DNA from: Bacteroidota bacterium
GTDB taxonomy: Bacteria > Bacteroidota > Bacteroidia > NS11-12g > UBA9320
NCBI GenBank assembly: GCA_947499775.1
Contig: CANMPY010000115.1
Span: 1 to 6,378 of the forward strand
Direction: 5' to 3'
DNA length: 6,378 bases
A program made the translations under genes and the position numbers. Position 1 is the stretch's first letter. Every line of letters begins with the position of its first letter. The notes beneath the pieces were generated by a model. It had not been told where the DNA came from. It searched no databases and was given only the letters and a program-made list of their open reading frames with translations. Below, piece by piece: positions 5,585 to 6,378 of the stretch.

Positions 5585-6378
5585 ATGACTCACAATTCAA
5601 TAAAAATGTTGCTCTGTTTATTAATTATTTTTATGGTTGGGCAGATTGGATATGCGCAATCCCAACACCATACTATTGCCTGGGATAAGATTGACTTACA
5701 ATTTCCCGGGAATTTTAAAGAATCACAAATCGAACAATTTTCAACCCACCGATATTGTCCTATTTGGGTGTATTCAGAATTGACAGGGCAAAATAAATTT
5801 GACGTTAGCATAACAAATGAAATTTATGAAGATTTAATGCCTTCGAATAAGGGATTAGATTCTATTAAAAATCTTAAAATCTTCGAATATTTTAATGGCG
5901 AAGCACGTGGAGTAAACCGAATAAAGATTAAAGTACTCCCTTATAGAATTTCAAATAATAGGGTAGAGAGGTTGCTAAGTTTTGATTTGATATTTAAATC
6001 TAATGGAACATTACAGTCTAAATTGGCAAAAAAAGGGAATAAAACAGAATCGGTATTAGCAACGGGCGAATGGTATAAATTGCAAATAAAAGAAGATGGT
6101 GTATATAAGTTAGACCTTTCTTATTTTACAAGTAATGGTATAAATACTGGTATCATCGATCTTTCAACCATTAAGATATTTGGTAATGGTGGCGCAATGT
6201 TACCTGAAATAATTGCCGAAAACAGGGAAGATGACCTTCGCGAAAATGGCATTCACATAACCGATCTTAATAGTAATAATAGATTAGACGCTGGCGATTT
6301 TATTGCTTTTTATGCTAAAGGTACCGATAGTTGGAAAGACAATGCAAGCGATTATAGCCATATTAAAAATGTATATTC
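5585..6378 (+). CDS. porU: PorU, type IX secretion sortase (N-terminal 264 residues, cut by window edge)
   Basis: PorU is the surface C25-family (gingipain-like) peptidase that removes the C-terminal signal of type IX cargo and joins the cargo to a lipid or LPS anchor. The frame is open from ATG 5585 to the window end. A signal peptide is visible: Lys7, a hydrophobic core (8-19) and cleavage after GYA (22-24), before QSQ. The following N-terminal region has SVLATGEWYKLQIKEDGVYKL (156-176, in two adjoining parts around Gly161), IKIFGNGGAMLPE (196-208) and GDFIAFYAKG (237-246), features I recognise from PorU. The Cys/His catalytic domain and beta-barrel-like C-terminus lie beyond the edge, so activity cannot be judged. 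An alternative start at Met8 (5606) would remove the only basic residue of the n-region, so ATG 5585 is preferred. porU beside gldJ is known in F. johnsoniae. Confidence 0.9.
   Translation, partial: MTHNSIKMLLCLLIIFMVGQIGYAQSQHHTIAWDKIDLQFPGNFKESQIEQFSTHRYCPIWVYSELTGQNKFDVSITNEIYEDLMPSNKGLDSIKNLKIFEYFNGEARGVNRIKIKVLPYRISNNRVERLLSFDLIFKSNGTLQSKLAKKGNKTESVLATGEWYKLQIKEDGVYKLDLSYFTSNGINTGIIDLSTIKIFGNGGAMLPEIIAENREDDLRENGIHITDLNSNNRLDAGDFIAFYAKGTDSWKDNASDYSHIKNVY

Noticed and set aside
5590..5811. Open frame of 73 codons on the minus strand, upstream of porP
   Set aside because: It is antisense to the porU signal peptide and N-terminal region, which read clearly in the plus frame. Its Cys count is an accident of the complement.

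Overview
The window looks like a chromosomal segment from a member of the Bacteroidota, probably a gliding lineage related to the Flavobacteriia or Sphingobacteriia. The evidence is the gene content (PorU, PorP/SprF and GldJ, parts of the type IX secretion and gliding machinery), high A+T, no clear Shine-Dalgarno sequences before the starts, and two exact matches to the Bacteroidota -7 promoter element TAnnTTTG in intergenic DNA.

Layout. Five genes lie on the minus strand and one on the plus strand. Reading leftward from about 5450: a PorP/SprF-family outer membrane protein (4463-5449), then gldJ (2954-4375), then an intrinsic terminator (about 2906-2931). A second leftward group follows: a class I aspartate-type aminotransferase (1621-2811), a heptose-7-phosphate kinase of the HldA/RfaE domain I type (617-1597, 23 nt behind), and the 5' part of purH (from 549, running off the left edge). 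On the right, porU starts at 5585 on the plus strand, divergent from porP, and runs off the right edge with 264 residues visible. The 135-nt A+T-rich gap 5450-5584 is the shared upstream region of the two divergent units.

How the genes work together. PorU is the C25-family sortase-like peptidase that removes the C-terminal signal of T9SS cargo at the cell surface. PorP/SprF proteins are outer membrane beta-barrels of the same system. GldJ is the FGE-fold lipoprotein required for gliding and for T9SS stability. The right half is therefore a compact T9SS/gliding cluster. The left half is housekeeping: amino acid transamination, the LPS-heptose precursor pathway and the last steps of IMP synthesis. 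The terminator separates the two halves.

No stretch over 300 bases lacks a gene. I see no tRNA, rRNA, insertion sequence, CRISPR array or sign of recent transfer. I do not see a wholly new system. The points worth a second look are details of GldJ, the PorP tail, the regulatory gaps before purH and porU, and a dockerin-like loop in PorU.
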